Positions 54,081-62,175 of a stretch of DNA of 64,000 nucleotides are shown here, piece by piece. The DNA is from JAAYUD01 sp963676865 (lineage in GTDB: Bacteria > Bacteroidota > Bacteroidia > Bacteroidales > Bacteroidaceae): assembly GCA_963676865.2 (NCBI GenBank), contig CAXXSS010000001.1, positions 3,410,001 through 3,474,000 on the forward strand. Reading direction: 5' to 3'. The notes below the pieces were generated by a model. It did not search any database. It was not told the DNA's origin and saw only the letters and a list, made by a program, of their open reading frames with translations. The translations under genes and the position numbers were made by a program. Numbering within the stretch: the first letter of the stretch is position 1; every line of letters starts with the position of its first letter.

Positions 54081-56297
54081 ATGCTCATGGAAACAAATCT
54101 ATTTTTCACCTCTGAAGAGAAGACCGAACTATTTTCACTCTATCGTAAGCTGATTGTATCGGCTGGTGACAGTGTGGCTAAAGGAGATATCGATAAAGTA
54201 AAAAAGTATTTAATCGCGGCAACCCAAAAAGAGTGTTTGACTCGTGATGTATTTGGTAGAAATCCGGTGCTCTGCAATATGCAGACAGCTCTTATCGTTT
54301 CCGATGAAATCGGCATGAAGGGTTCTACTCTTATCAGTATCATGTTGCAAAATGTTGTTGAATGTGGCGTCTTGTCTGTGGAAGATGTGAAGAGTCTTTT
54401 CGGTGAAGACGTAGAAACTATCGTTAATGGATTGATAAAGACCTATCAACTCTATTCCAAGACTCCGACAGTGGAATCGGAAAATTTTCACAGTCTGCTG
54501 ATTTCTTTTGCCGAAGATATGAGGGTTATTCTAATTATGATAGCTGAAAGAGTGAATATAATGAGGCAAATACGGGATACCGATAACGAGATAGACCGTG
54601 TGAAAGTTGCTAACGAAGCGACGTATCTATATGCTCCTTTGGCTCATAAATTAGGCCTTTACAAGTTGAAATCGGAATTAGAAGACTTGTCGTTGAAATA
54701 TACGAACCGGGAGATCTTCTATTTTATAAAAGATAAGCTGAATGCAACAAAGTCTGCTCGAGATTTATATATAGACCATTTCATTGAACCTATTAAGAAG
54801 AGCCTACAGGCTGCGGGGTTGAAGTTCGACATCAAAGGCCGCACTAAATCGATTCATTCTATTCATCATAAAATGATGGTCCAGAAAACAACTTTCGAAA
54901 ACATCTATGATTTATTTGCAATTCGAATTATTGTTGACTCACCATTTGAAAAGGAAAAGCAGCATTGTTGGCAGGTCTATTCTATTATCACCGATATGTA
55001 TCCTCCAAATCCAAAGAGGTTGCGCGACTGGCTTTCCATTCCGAAGAGTAATGGATATGAATCTCTCCATATAACAGTGATGGGGCCTGAGGGCAAATGG
55101 GTTGAAGTACAAATCCGTACTCGTCGAATGGACGAAATTGCCGAGCGAGGATTAGCCGCTCATTGGCGCTATAAAGGCGTTAAAGGGGAAACGGGATTGG
55201 ATGAATGGCTCTCTTCTGTGCGAGAGGCACTCGAAAATCCCGATACTGATTCGATGAAAGTGATGGATCAGTTCAAGATGGATTTATACGAAGATGAAGT
55301 CTTTGTGTTTACTCCTAAGGGCGATTTATTCAAATTACCTAAAGGGGCTACTGTACTCGATTATGCTTTTCATATTCATAGTAAATTGGGCTGTACTTGC
55401 ATTGGCGCTAAAGTAAACGGTAAGGTCACTCCTATTCGTCAAGTGCTGCATAGTGGGGATCAGGTAGAAATTATGACTTCCACTACTCAGTCGCCAAAGC
55501 AAGATTGGGTCAATATCGTGGTCACTTCCAAGGCTCGCACTAAGATTCGCCAGGCGTTGAAAGAAATTGTTGCCCGCCAACATTCTATAGCAAAAGAGGC
55601 TCTCGAACGTAAGTTCAAAAATCGCAAGATAGATTATGATGAAGGAAGTTTGATGCGACTCATCAAGCATTTGGGATATAAAAATATTACTACTTTCTAT
55701 CAAGCTATTGCCGATGAAGTTATTGATATAAACAATTTGCTTGATAAGTATTTGGAGCAACAGAAAAGAGATACCGAAATGCGCGAGGATGTAGTGCATA
55801 GTGCGGAAAATTTCTCTATCGGCCCTATTGTAGAAGAAGAAGGCAATAGTGACGTGCTTATTATCGACCAGAATTTAAAGGGACTGGATTTTACTCTTGC
55901 TAAATGTTGTCATCCTATTTATGGAGATAATGTATTTGGCTTTGTTACCGTCTCGGGTGGTATTAAGATACACCGCAAAGATTGTCCCAATGCCCAACAA
56001 CTGATGGAACGTTTTGGATACCGTATTGTTAAGGCACGCTGGGCTGGCAAAGGTCAAGGTACGTCATACCCCATTACACTTCATGTAGTAGGACAAGATG
56101 ATATCGGTATTGTCACGAATCTAACATCAATTATATCCAAAGAAACGGATGTGACGCTTCGTTCTATCAGCATCAACTCAAAAGATGGACTTTTTTCCGG
56201 AAATATTACGATTATGATTGGCGATACTTCTCGATTGGAAGCGTTGCTTAAGAAACTTAGAACGATAAAAGGTGTCAAACAAATATCTCGTTTATAA
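54081..56297 (+). CDS. RelA/SpoT-family (p)ppGpp synthetase with degenerate hydrolase domain
   Basis: A 738-residue long RSH enzyme. The synthetase domain is intact: GRTKSIHSIHHKM, the Asp in IYDLFAIRI, NGYESLH (GDP-binding Tyr) and EVQIRT. A TGS domain (about 380-445), a zinc-finger-like CCHPIYGD segment and a C-terminal ACT domain follow. The N-terminal HD hydrolase domain has lost its metal ligands: the usual HDxxED reads Gln90-Asn91-Val-Val-Glu-Cys, the first His position is Asn (NPVL) and ADRLHNMR reads AERVNIMR. It should make but not degrade (p)ppGpp. A second, hydrolysing RSH gene is expected elsewhere. The start may be 54081 or 54087. Confidence 0.93.
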   Translation: MLMETNLFFTSEEKTELFSLYRKLIVSAGDSVAKGDIDKVKKYLIAATQKECLTRDVFGRNPVLCNMQTALIVSDEIGMKGSTLISIMLQNVVECGVLSVEDVKSLFGEDVETIVNGLIKTYQLYSKTPTVESENFHSLLISFAEDMRVILIMIAERVNIMRQIRDTDNEIDRVKVANEATYLYAPLAHKLGLYKLKSELEDLSLKYTNREIFYFIKDKLNATKSARDLYIDHFIEPIKKSLQAAGLKFDIKGRTKSIHSIHHKMMVQKTTFENIYDLFAIRIIVDSPFEKEKQHCWQVYSIITDMYPPNPKRLRDWLSIPKSNGYESLHITVMGPEGKWVEVQIRTRRMDEIAERGLAAHWRYKGVKGETGLDEWLSSVREALENPDTDSMKVMDQFKMDLYEDEVFVFTPKGDLFKLPKGATVLDYAFHIHSKLGCTCIGAKVNGKVTPIRQVLHSGDQVEIMTSTTQSPKQDWVNIVVTSKARTKIRQALKEIVARQHSIAKEALERKFKNRKIDYDEGSLMRLIKHLGYKNITTFYQAIADEVIDINNLLDKYLEQQKRDTEMREDVVHSAENFSIGPIVEEEGNSDVLIIDQNLKGLDFTLAKCCHPIYGDNVFGFVTVSGGIKIHRKDCPNAQQLMERFGYRIVKARWAGKGQGTSYPITLHVVGQDDIGIVTNLTSIISKETDVTLRSISINSKDGLFSGNITIMIGDTSRLEALLKKLRTIKGVKQISRL

Positions 56298-56346
56298 TAC
56301 GAGTAATGGCAAAGGTATGAATTTGTACAGTCAAATGGTACTTATA

Positions 56347-56390
56347 TTTATAGAAAGAGGCTAAAGATTTCTTTAGCCTCTTTCTATAAA
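56347..56390. terminator. Long bidirectional hairpin between relA and panB
   Basis: A perfect 21-bp stem (56347-56367 with 56370-56390), core AGAAAGAGGCTAAAGA. It contains T-rich ends on both strands and sits between two converging genes. Confidence 0.85.
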
Positions 56391-56396
56391 TAAGTT

Positions 56397-57218
56397 TTAA
56401 TATTCTTCTTTTTCGTTCGGGAAATCTTTGCTTTTCACATCTTTTATGTAGTTCCCTATGGCATCTGTCACTACCGAATGTATGTCTGCATAGCGGCGTA
56501 GGAATCGAGGAGTAAAACCTTTATTCATACCGAGCATATCTTGTATCACTAATATTTGTCCATCTGTTCCGTTGCCTGCGCCAATACCTATCGTGGGGAT
56601 GCTTAGTTCTTCGGAGAGCCGAGTAGCCAAATGAGCTGGAATCTTTTCGAGCGTGATGGCAAAGCATCCTGCTTCTTCAAGAGCGTGGGCGTCGCTTATC
56701 AACTTTTCTGCTTCAGCATCTTCTTTGGCGCGAACCGTATAAGTCCCAAATTTATTAATAGATTGAGGTGTTAGTCCCAAATGCCCCATAACTGGGATTC
56801 CTGCTGCCACGATCTTTCTCACTGTCTCAATTATTTCAATGCCACCCTCCAGCTTCAATGCATCGCAACCGCTTTCTTTCATTATGCGTATGGCATTTGT
56901 GATACCCTCTGTGGCATTTACTTGATAAGACCCAAATGGCATATCGCAAACGACTAAGGCGCGCTTGACAGCCCTTACCACACACGAAGCATGATAAATC
57001 ATTTGATCAATAGTGATAGGAAGTGTTGTAGAGTGCCCTGCCATTACATTAGCAGCAGAGTCGCCTATCAGTATCCCGTCTATTCCGGCACCATCAACTA
57101 TGCTTGCTATAGTATAATCATATGAAGTCAACATGGAGATTTTTTCTCCGTTTTTTTTCATCTCTTTAAAACGTTGAGTTGTTACTTTACGTTTATCGTC
57201 TGTAATATAACCAGCCAT
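56397..57218 (-). CDS. panB: 3-methyl-2-oxobutanoate hydroxymethyltransferase
   Basis: A 273-residue enzyme of pantothenate synthesis, adding a hydroxymethyl group from methylene-THF to alpha-ketoisovalerate to give ketopantoate. Motifs: MLTSYDYTIASI near residue 30, LIGDSAANVMAGHSTTLP near 50-67 (Mg2+ ligand Asp), and PTIGIGAGNGTDGQILV near 205. Typical length. It begins 6 bp after a HAD gene and probably shares its transcript. Confidence 0.96.
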   Translation of the reverse strand: MAGYITDDKRKVTTQRFKEMKKNGEKISMLTSYDYTIASIVDGAGIDGILIGDSAANVMAGHSTTLPITIDQMIYHASCVVRAVKRALVVCDMPFGSYQVNATEGITNAIRIMKESGCDALKLEGGIEIIETVRKIVAAGIPVMGHLGLTPQSINKFGTYTVRAKEDAEAEKLISDAHALEEAGCFAITLEKIPAHLATRLSEELSIPTIGIGAGNGTDGQILVIQDMLGMNKGFTPRFLRRYADIHSVVTDAIGNYIKDVKSKDFPNEKEEY

Positions 57219-57224
57219 TGTCTG

Positions 57225-57887
57225 TTATTTATTTAAAATTGTATTTTCTAACCATGCGATATTTTTATCGCTGAAATCATCGATGATATAATCTGCTTTT
57301 CCTTCTATTGCTTGACGGGAATTGGTCGTAGCTAGCCCTATGACAAAAGCTCCTGCCCTCTTCCCTGCTTCCAGCCCGTGAAAAGAATCTTCGAATACCA
57401 CAGAGTGAGCGGCATCGGTTTGGAGTAGCTTCATTCCTTTCAGAAAACATTCAGGGTCCGGCTTGGAATGGGCAAACATATCGGCAGTGATGATTGTATC
57501 AAACAGTTTTTTGAATTCGGAGTGAGCTCGATAGACATTTTCCATCTTGCTGTTGTTCGAACTGGTGACAAGAGCAGTACGCATGCCGTGTCTTTTAATG
57601 TCGCTTATGAAATGATCCGCTCCCTCAATATAATCGAACTTCATGTTTTGTTCATAATAGTCCAGTTCTTTTGTTATATCTATTCGGATTTTCTCGTTTG
57701 TAGGGAAATAACCATCAAAAATTTGAGAAAGAGTTTGCCCCTTAATACGGCTACAGAAGTTGTCTATACCCAATCGGCGTGTACCTTCTTCATCCCAAAA
57801 AATGGTATATTGTGGTTCTGTATTTAGTACCACTCCATCCAAATCGAACAATGCAATATAATTACTTAGCTCTGTCATCGTTTTCAT
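57225..57887 (-). CDS. HAD-family phosphatase or phosphomutase
   Basis: A 220-residue haloacid dehalogenase-like hydrolase. Motif I is FDLDGVVLNTEP near residue 12 (nucleophile Asp and acid/base Asp), motif II is ALVTSSNNSK, motif III Lys lies in HSKPDPECF and motif IV in VFEDSFHG. The helical cap fits the beta-phosphoglucomutase/phosphatase subgroup. Substrate unknown. The start at 57887 or 57878 is preferred over a TTG at 57926. panB follows after 6 bp. Confidence 0.88.
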   Translation of the reverse strand: MKTMTELSNYIALFDLDGVVLNTEPQYTIFWDEEGTRRLGIDNFCSRIKGQTLSQIFDGYFPTNEKIRIDITKELDYYEQNMKFDYIEGADHFISDIKRHGMRTALVTSSNNSKMENVYRAHSEFKKLFDTIITADMFAHSKPDPECFLKGMKLLQTDAAHSVVFEDSFHGLEAGKRAGAFVIGLATTNSRQAIEGKADYIIDDFSDKNIAWLENTILNK

Positions 57888-58081
57888 TTTGCTTGCAAAG
57901 TTCGCAAAAAAAGATGAGTTGGGCAAAAATAACGTTGAAATGAAAACTAAAATGACATATATTCACATGATTTTGATGACCACGTATGATTTGGTATGCT
58001 TTGCCATTGTAAGATTAATTTCGGTAGTATAAATAGTCTTAAAGAGAGTCTTCTTTTCATAGCATTGACAATTAATATGAT

Positions 58082-58089
58082 TACATTTG
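58082..58089 (+). promoter_or_regulatory. Candidate -7 element for the lipoprotein gene at 58.1 kb
   Basis: TACATTTG matches TAnnTTTG and lies 60 bp before the start codon at 58149. Confidence 0.4.
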
Positions 58090-58148
58090 CATTATGTAGA
58101 TATTTTTATATCGTGTGGATACAAAAAAGAGTTTCAAACTAATATATT

Positions 58149-59135
58149 ATGAAGAAAACTAACTACTTTTTAACGTCTTGTTTATTGCTTTTGTTGTTCT
58201 ATTGTTTTATTTCGTGTAGTAATGGTGACAGATCTTTTGTCGATACAGGAGATAATATTGTAGTCCCCTTGTGTGGCGAAGCAAAAGCGATTCAATTAAA
58301 TACTCCAAATTGGAGTATCGTAAGTATTAATGATGCCGATGGGAAGCCTATGATAGGTACCATATCTTCCGGTTATGGTGACAATTTGAAAGAAGAACAT
58401 AACACCCTGCTGAAATATGATGGGACAGGTCCGGATAAAACGCTTATCGTAGATTTGCCGTATCAAGGATTTACATTAGAGAAAGCTGGTACCAATACTA
58501 TACAGCTTAGTATTAAGGAAAATTTTGCTCCTCAACCTTTTGTTTTTTCGATTGTATTAAAATCGGGAAATGAAACGAAGGAAGTTAAAATCACTCAAGA
58601 AGGACAAAACCGATATAAGTTTAAGTCCTTTGAATACTCTATAAACAAGGACGACGGAGCTTCTGATTCTTATTGGTATGACGATATTGATGAGCAACAA
58701 ACATTTACTATTACGCCTGATATTGGTAGAACCATTAATGTGACATTATTCCCATTCGATTATTCAAATTTAAGTTTCTCAAGTGCCAAATTTACGAGTG
58801 ACGATAAAGGTGCTTTTGCATGGATTAATGATGCCGATACTCCTTTAGAAGTAGCAATTCCTTGTGGTATTAATAACGGCACAATTGAATATCTCTCTAA
58901 AAAGCAACAATACGATAATTTTGAGAAGGGCTTTCTAAAAAATATCAATGGAAGTATTTCGGTTGCCATGAATCCTGGGACTAACAAATATCATTTCAAA
59001 TACGAGATGAAGAAAACCATCATATCATATACGTTGACCATGACAGGTGCCAAAACAAATAAAGATAGAGTGTTTTGCGGCAAATGGATAATGATACAAC
59101 CTACAGGAGCTTTTGAATATGTAAAGGACAAATAA
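58149..59135 (+). CDS. Lipoprotein with BACON-like domain, function unknown
   Basis: A 328-residue exported lipoprotein (signal ends CFISC, Cys near 24, followed by SNGD). Residues about 35-155 look like a beta-sandwich of the BACON kind, ending VFSIVLKSGNETKEVKITQEG, a tail typical of such domains in Bacteroides surface proteins. The rest is also beta-rich without a recognised motif. The Cys-Ser-Asn-Gly-Asp stretch might be a surface-export signal but is not a clear one. No operon partners; the gene is followed by a long hairpin and then by an IS66 element. Confidence 0.7.
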   Translation: MKKTNYFLTSCLLLLLFYCFISCSNGDRSFVDTGDNIVVPLCGEAKAIQLNTPNWSIVSINDADGKPMIGTISSGYGDNLKEEHNTLLKYDGTGPDKTLIVDLPYQGFTLEKAGTNTIQLSIKENFAPQPFVFSIVLKSGNETKEVKITQEGQNRYKFKSFEYSINKDDGASDSYWYDDIDEQQTFTITPDIGRTINVTLFPFDYSNLSFSSAKFTSDDKGAFAWINDADTPLEVAIPCGINNGTIEYLSKKQQYDNFEKGFLKNINGSISVAMNPGTNKYHFKYEMKKTIISYTLTMTGAKTNKDRVFCGKWIMIQPTGAFEYVKDK

Positions 59136-59178
59136 TAAATATCGCTGGATAGTAAATTTCTGTTCTATATCTTATACC

Positions 59179-59234
59179 CTCTGCATGTATTTCAATAAAG
59201 TCACCGCGGTAGCTTTATTGAAATACATACAGAG
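59179..59234 (+). terminator. Long hairpin after the lipoprotein gene
   Basis: A 22-bp stem with one mismatch pairs 59179-59200 with 59213-59234 around a 12-nt GC-containing loop. It originally ran into ACCAAAAAAAG, now split by the IS66 element. Confidence 0.75.
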
Positions 59235-59241
59235 ACCAAAA
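59234..59241. repeat. Left copy of the IS66 target duplication
   Basis: GACCAAAA directly abuts the left inverted repeat. The identical octamer abuts the right end at 61793-61800. Confidence 0.93.
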
Positions 59242-59296
59242 GTAAGCGTCTCGGCGATTATGCGTTGTTCTTAAAATAAAAAATACAATTCTTTAT

Positions 59297-60877
59297 TTAT
59301 GAGTCTTTTTTGTATCTGTCAGGAAGTAGTTCCCGATATTTTTCCAGTGGCGTGTTGGGTTGCCACTCTGCTGTCGTGTTGATGATATCGGTGAGATATT
59401 GGAACAGATTTATTCCATTCATGCGACATGACAATGCCAGCGTGTAGAGTATGGCTCCCCTTTCGGCCCCTTTGTGGCTGCCGAAAAACAGAGAGTTCCT
59501 TCTTGAGATTGAGAAGTAACGGTTCATCCGCTCTACCGTATTATTGTCCAGCCTTGTCGCCCCGTGCTTGAAGATGTTCTCGATGGCGTCCCATTCATTT
59601 CTCATATAGATGACCGCTGCGTATAGTCCGCTTTTGGGAAGCAGGTCGGGACCTGATTCTATCCGATCGAGGTGCGCCCTTATTTCTTCCAAGATCTCAG
59701 GAGCATATTCGTTTCGGAATCTGCGATTCTTCTCCTCCGTCCAGTTCTCTTCTCCGATTCGATGTTTGTGCTCCCGGTGATACAGCTTATTGATCAAACC
59801 CACCATCTTTTTAGCCCCTTCATCCTCACCGCAATCAATAAATTTCCGTTTGACATGTTGCAGGCAAGCTATTCGCGTGATATGGGGATAACCCTCTTTT
59901 TGAAGTTTTCGATAGGGAGAGTAACCGTCGCTCTGTATGACGCCCCTGTAGTCTTCCAACTCTCGCAGAATCACATCTTCCGACCGTGAACCGTCCCGGT
60001 AGAGTACATACAACAGCTTACTCCTCATTCCGATGATTACCCACAGGTACCCTTTTCTGACTCCGCTTTCCTTGCCATTCTCTCCCCTGACGAGTATTTT
60101 GTAATACGTCTCATCGGCGGAGATATAATTATCCCGAAGAACGGTTTGTGCGGTACACTTGTAGAGATTCTCCAACAACAGGGACGCTCTTTCAATCAGC
60201 TTATGGGCGGTAGGCTTTTTCAGAGTGAAGCCATGGCTTTCAAAATAACCGATGATTCGTTCCACCGGCACGGATTGTATGTAGCGAAGCTCCATCAGTC
60301 CGGCGATAAAGGAGGCGTCGTAATTGGAGTTCAAGAAAGCCGAAGGGGGAGTCTTGCCCGTATAGACGCGGCCGTCTTGTGTATAAGAGTGGATGTTGTA
60401 GACATGTTTGATAAACCGCATGGGCACGCATTCGTAACGGATGGATATACGCAGCTTCTCCGACAACGGCCGAGCCTTGTTCCTGTCGAACTCCGCCTGC
60501 TCGGGGTAGACGTCGTGTTCTTCCACCTCCATGTCCGCGTGCATGTCACGTCTGGCCCCGTTGTTCTTCCGGCCCTTCCTCTGAAGGCTTCTTTCCTCTT
60601 CCTGCCGCCGTCTTTCCTCATCGGTAAGAAGTGCCGGCGGGGGGAGCTGTTTCTCGGATGTGACGGCAATCAGTTTGCCCAGTCCCTTGCAGACGCGTTT
60701 CTGTTTGCTCAGGGATTCACCTTTCTGAAGAAGCGCCTCCCTCAGGGATGCCACTTCTGCTATAAGTTCCGTGATTTGCTCGGATTGTCTTTTCTCTTGT
60801 TCGCGTAAATCATCAATCAGCTTTTTATAGCTGCCTATTTGCTGCTTCAACAGTTCGACAATCTCATCCTTTCTCAT
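59297..60877 (-). CDS. tnpC: IS66 transposase TnpC (DDE)
   Basis: A 526-residue transposase. An N-terminal coiled coil (about 5-60) is followed by a zinc-finger-like/HTH region and the DDE catalytic core, with Asp in YISADETYYKIL, Asp in IQSDGYSPY and Glu in NNTVERMNR. IS66 TnpC proteins are usually 510-540 residues, so it appears full length. It starts 87 bp after tnpB. Confidence 0.94.
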   Translation of the reverse strand: MRKDEIVELLKQQIGSYKKLIDDLREQEKRQSEQITELIAEVASLREALLQKGESLSKQKRVCKGLGKLIAVTSEKQLPPPALLTDEERRRQEEERSLQRKGRKNNGARRDMHADMEVEEHDVYPEQAEFDRNKARPLSEKLRISIRYECVPMRFIKHVYNIHSYTQDGRVYTGKTPPSAFLNSNYDASFIAGLMELRYIQSVPVERIIGYFESHGFTLKKPTAHKLIERASLLLENLYKCTAQTVLRDNYISADETYYKILVRGENGKESGVRKGYLWVIIGMRSKLLYVLYRDGSRSEDVILRELEDYRGVIQSDGYSPYRKLQKEGYPHITRIACLQHVKRKFIDCGEDEGAKKMVGLINKLYHREHKHRIGEENWTEEKNRRFRNEYAPEILEEIRAHLDRIESGPDLLPKSGLYAAVIYMRNEWDAIENIFKHGATRLDNNTVERMNRYFSISRRNSLFFGSHKGAERGAILYTLALSCRMNGINLFQYLTDIINTTAEWQPNTPLEKYRELLPDRYKKDS

Positions 60878-60964
60878 AGTACAAAGGTACCAAAAATCAC
60901 CGGAATATCAAACGAAAAGCTCGACTTTTTTTGTGATTAATCTACTATAAACAGGACCTTTCAG

Positions 60965-61315
60965 CTATATTCGGAAACGCTTTCGCAGTCTTACGGACTT
61001 CAGCGATACTCCGCTGAGAATAAAGGAGAGTGTGTTCCACCCGATCTCGTAATTGCCCGTACGCGGGTTGAAAACGGGCACTTCGAAACTGCCGCCCTCA
61101 AGCCGTTTGTAATACAGCAAAAAACCGTCGCCGTCCCACTTGAGTATCTTCACGCTTTGTCTTTTCTTTCCGAAGAAGATGAACGCGTCACCCGAAACGG
61201 GAGAGAGCTCCTTCATCTCAGAACGTATCATCTTGTAAAGTCCGTCAATACCCCGATTCATTCGGACATACCCTTGATACAAGTAATATTTGTTGCTTGA
61301 CGTCAAAGAGTACAT
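60965..61315 (-). CDS. tnpB: IS66 accessory protein TnpB
   Basis: A 116-residue protein of the IS66 Orf2 family. The opening MNRGIDGLYKMI (from about residue 18) and the FIFFGKKRQSVKILKWDGDGFLLYYKRLEGGSF core are diagnostic. It is required with TnpA for transposition of IS66 elements; its biochemical role is unknown. Its start overlaps tnpA by 13 bp. Confidence 0.92.
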   Translation of the reverse strand: MYSLTSSNKYYLYQGYVRMNRGIDGLYKMIRSEMKELSPVSGDAFIFFGKKRQSVKILKWDGDGFLLYYKRLEGGSFEVPVFNPRTGNYEIGWNTLSFILSGVSLKSVRLRKRFRI

Positions 61316-61725
61316 AACTCGCCCTCCATTCTTTCGTAACTCAGGATCAGGCCCATTATACCCTCGGGAGTCGCCTCTTTGACGGTGACGCTCGTACCGC
61401 TGTTGAAGGTGATATGGATGCCCAGTAGTGAAGGCCCCGCTTTCGGAATACCGGACGCCACTATCGGCGTGAACATCCGCCCCGCCTCCTTGACGTCGGG
61501 TATGGAGCCGCCGTAATAGCGATGAAGAACCTCTTTCTTTAATTGGGATACCGAATGTCCACGGTCGAGCATCCAGCTGCGCATCCCATTCAAGTCCGTA
61601 CGGTTTTTAGCTGCAATTTCTGACAAACTGCAATGATAATTCACTGTGAGTTCCTTTCCGAACATCTTCCATACATGCCGGAATCGCATCTCTGCTGTTT
61701 TTGATCTTACCATTTCTAATTTCAT
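61303..61725 (-). CDS. tnpA: IS66 accessory protein TnpA
   Basis: A 140-residue protein in the place of IS66 tnpA: the first gene of the element, overlapping tnpB by 13 bp. A helical N-terminal half could be a helix-turn-helix (KNRTDLNGMRSWMLDRGHSVSQLKKEVLHRYYGG), with a beta-rich C-terminus. It is longer than many TnpA proteins of the family. Confidence 0.85.
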   Translation of the reverse strand: MKLEMVRSKTAEMRFRHVWKMFGKELTVNYHCSLSEIAAKNRTDLNGMRSWMLDRGHSVSQLKKEVLHRYYGGSIPDVKEAGRMFTPIVASGIPKAGPSLLGIHITFNSGTSVTVKEATPEGIMGLILSYERMEGELCTL

Positions 61726-61792
61726 TTTTAATTCACCGCAAAGGTAACGAGAGGGAGATAAACGGAAAAGGCATAATCGCCGAGACGCTTAC

Positions 61793-61800
61793 GACCAAAA
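61793..61800. repeat. Right copy of the IS66 target duplication
   Basis: GACCAAAA, identical to 59234-59241. Confidence 0.93.
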
Positions 61801-62112
61801 AAAGTTTTAAGACTCTTTCCGTCACCTTATCTTATTGACTATGAGCTGTGTATACTGACATGGCTTGTTTTTGGGACTTCGAAATGGGGTTATCTTGCTT
61901 ATTGTTAATGTGTTATGAAATACGGATCGTCCATTTCGTATATCAACCGATTAAGTCATTATCTCGGTATATGTGGTGTGTGCACTGTGTAGAAACTCCC
62001 GTGTATGGAAATGAAAATAGTTAGGCTCTTGTCTGAGAGAAGGTATTTTGTACACATCTTATTGAATCATGGCTATCGTATTTAAGGCCTTTCTGTTGGC
62101 TCATTCAGGTTT
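61801..62112. other. Spacer between the two insertion sequences
   Basis: 312 bp with no recognisable gene, RNA or strong hairpin. Confidence 0.5.
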
Positions 62113-62175
62113 TGTCGTTCCACATATGTGATTCGATCAACTCACATATGTGAGTTGATCGAATCACATATGTGG
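62113..62175. repeat. Palindrome array with 22-bp phasing, split by ISAs1
   Basis: Three identical copies of CACATATGTG lie at 62121-62130, 62143-62152 and 62165-62174, centres exactly 22 bp apart. The present sequence 62120-62175 is a perfect 56-bp palindrome. Removing the ISAs1 element and one target copy adds AACGACA (63504-63510) and restores a perfect 70-bp palindrome (from 62113). Confidence 0.85.
62167..62175. repeat. Left copy of the ISAs1 target duplication
   Basis: CATATGTGG abuts the left inverted repeat and recurs at 63495-63503. It lies in the third unit of the palindrome array. Confidence 0.9.

Larger units (their letters stand above)
59242..61792 (-). mobile_element. Intact IS66-family insertion sequence
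   Basis: A 2551-bp element with 22-bp perfect inverted repeats at 59242-59263 and 61771-61792 (outer end GTAAGCGTCTCGG) and an 8-bp target duplication GACCAAAA, the length typical for IS66. It carries the three IS66 genes tnpA, tnpB and tnpC, all open and in the usual order. The element is more GC-rich than its surroundings. Everything needed for movement seems present. Confidence 0.95.

Noticed and set aside
62113..62175. Palindrome as part of the ISAs1 end
   Set aside because: The exact inverted repeats and 9-bp duplication place the palindrome outside the element, and its missing right arm continues beyond the right duplication.
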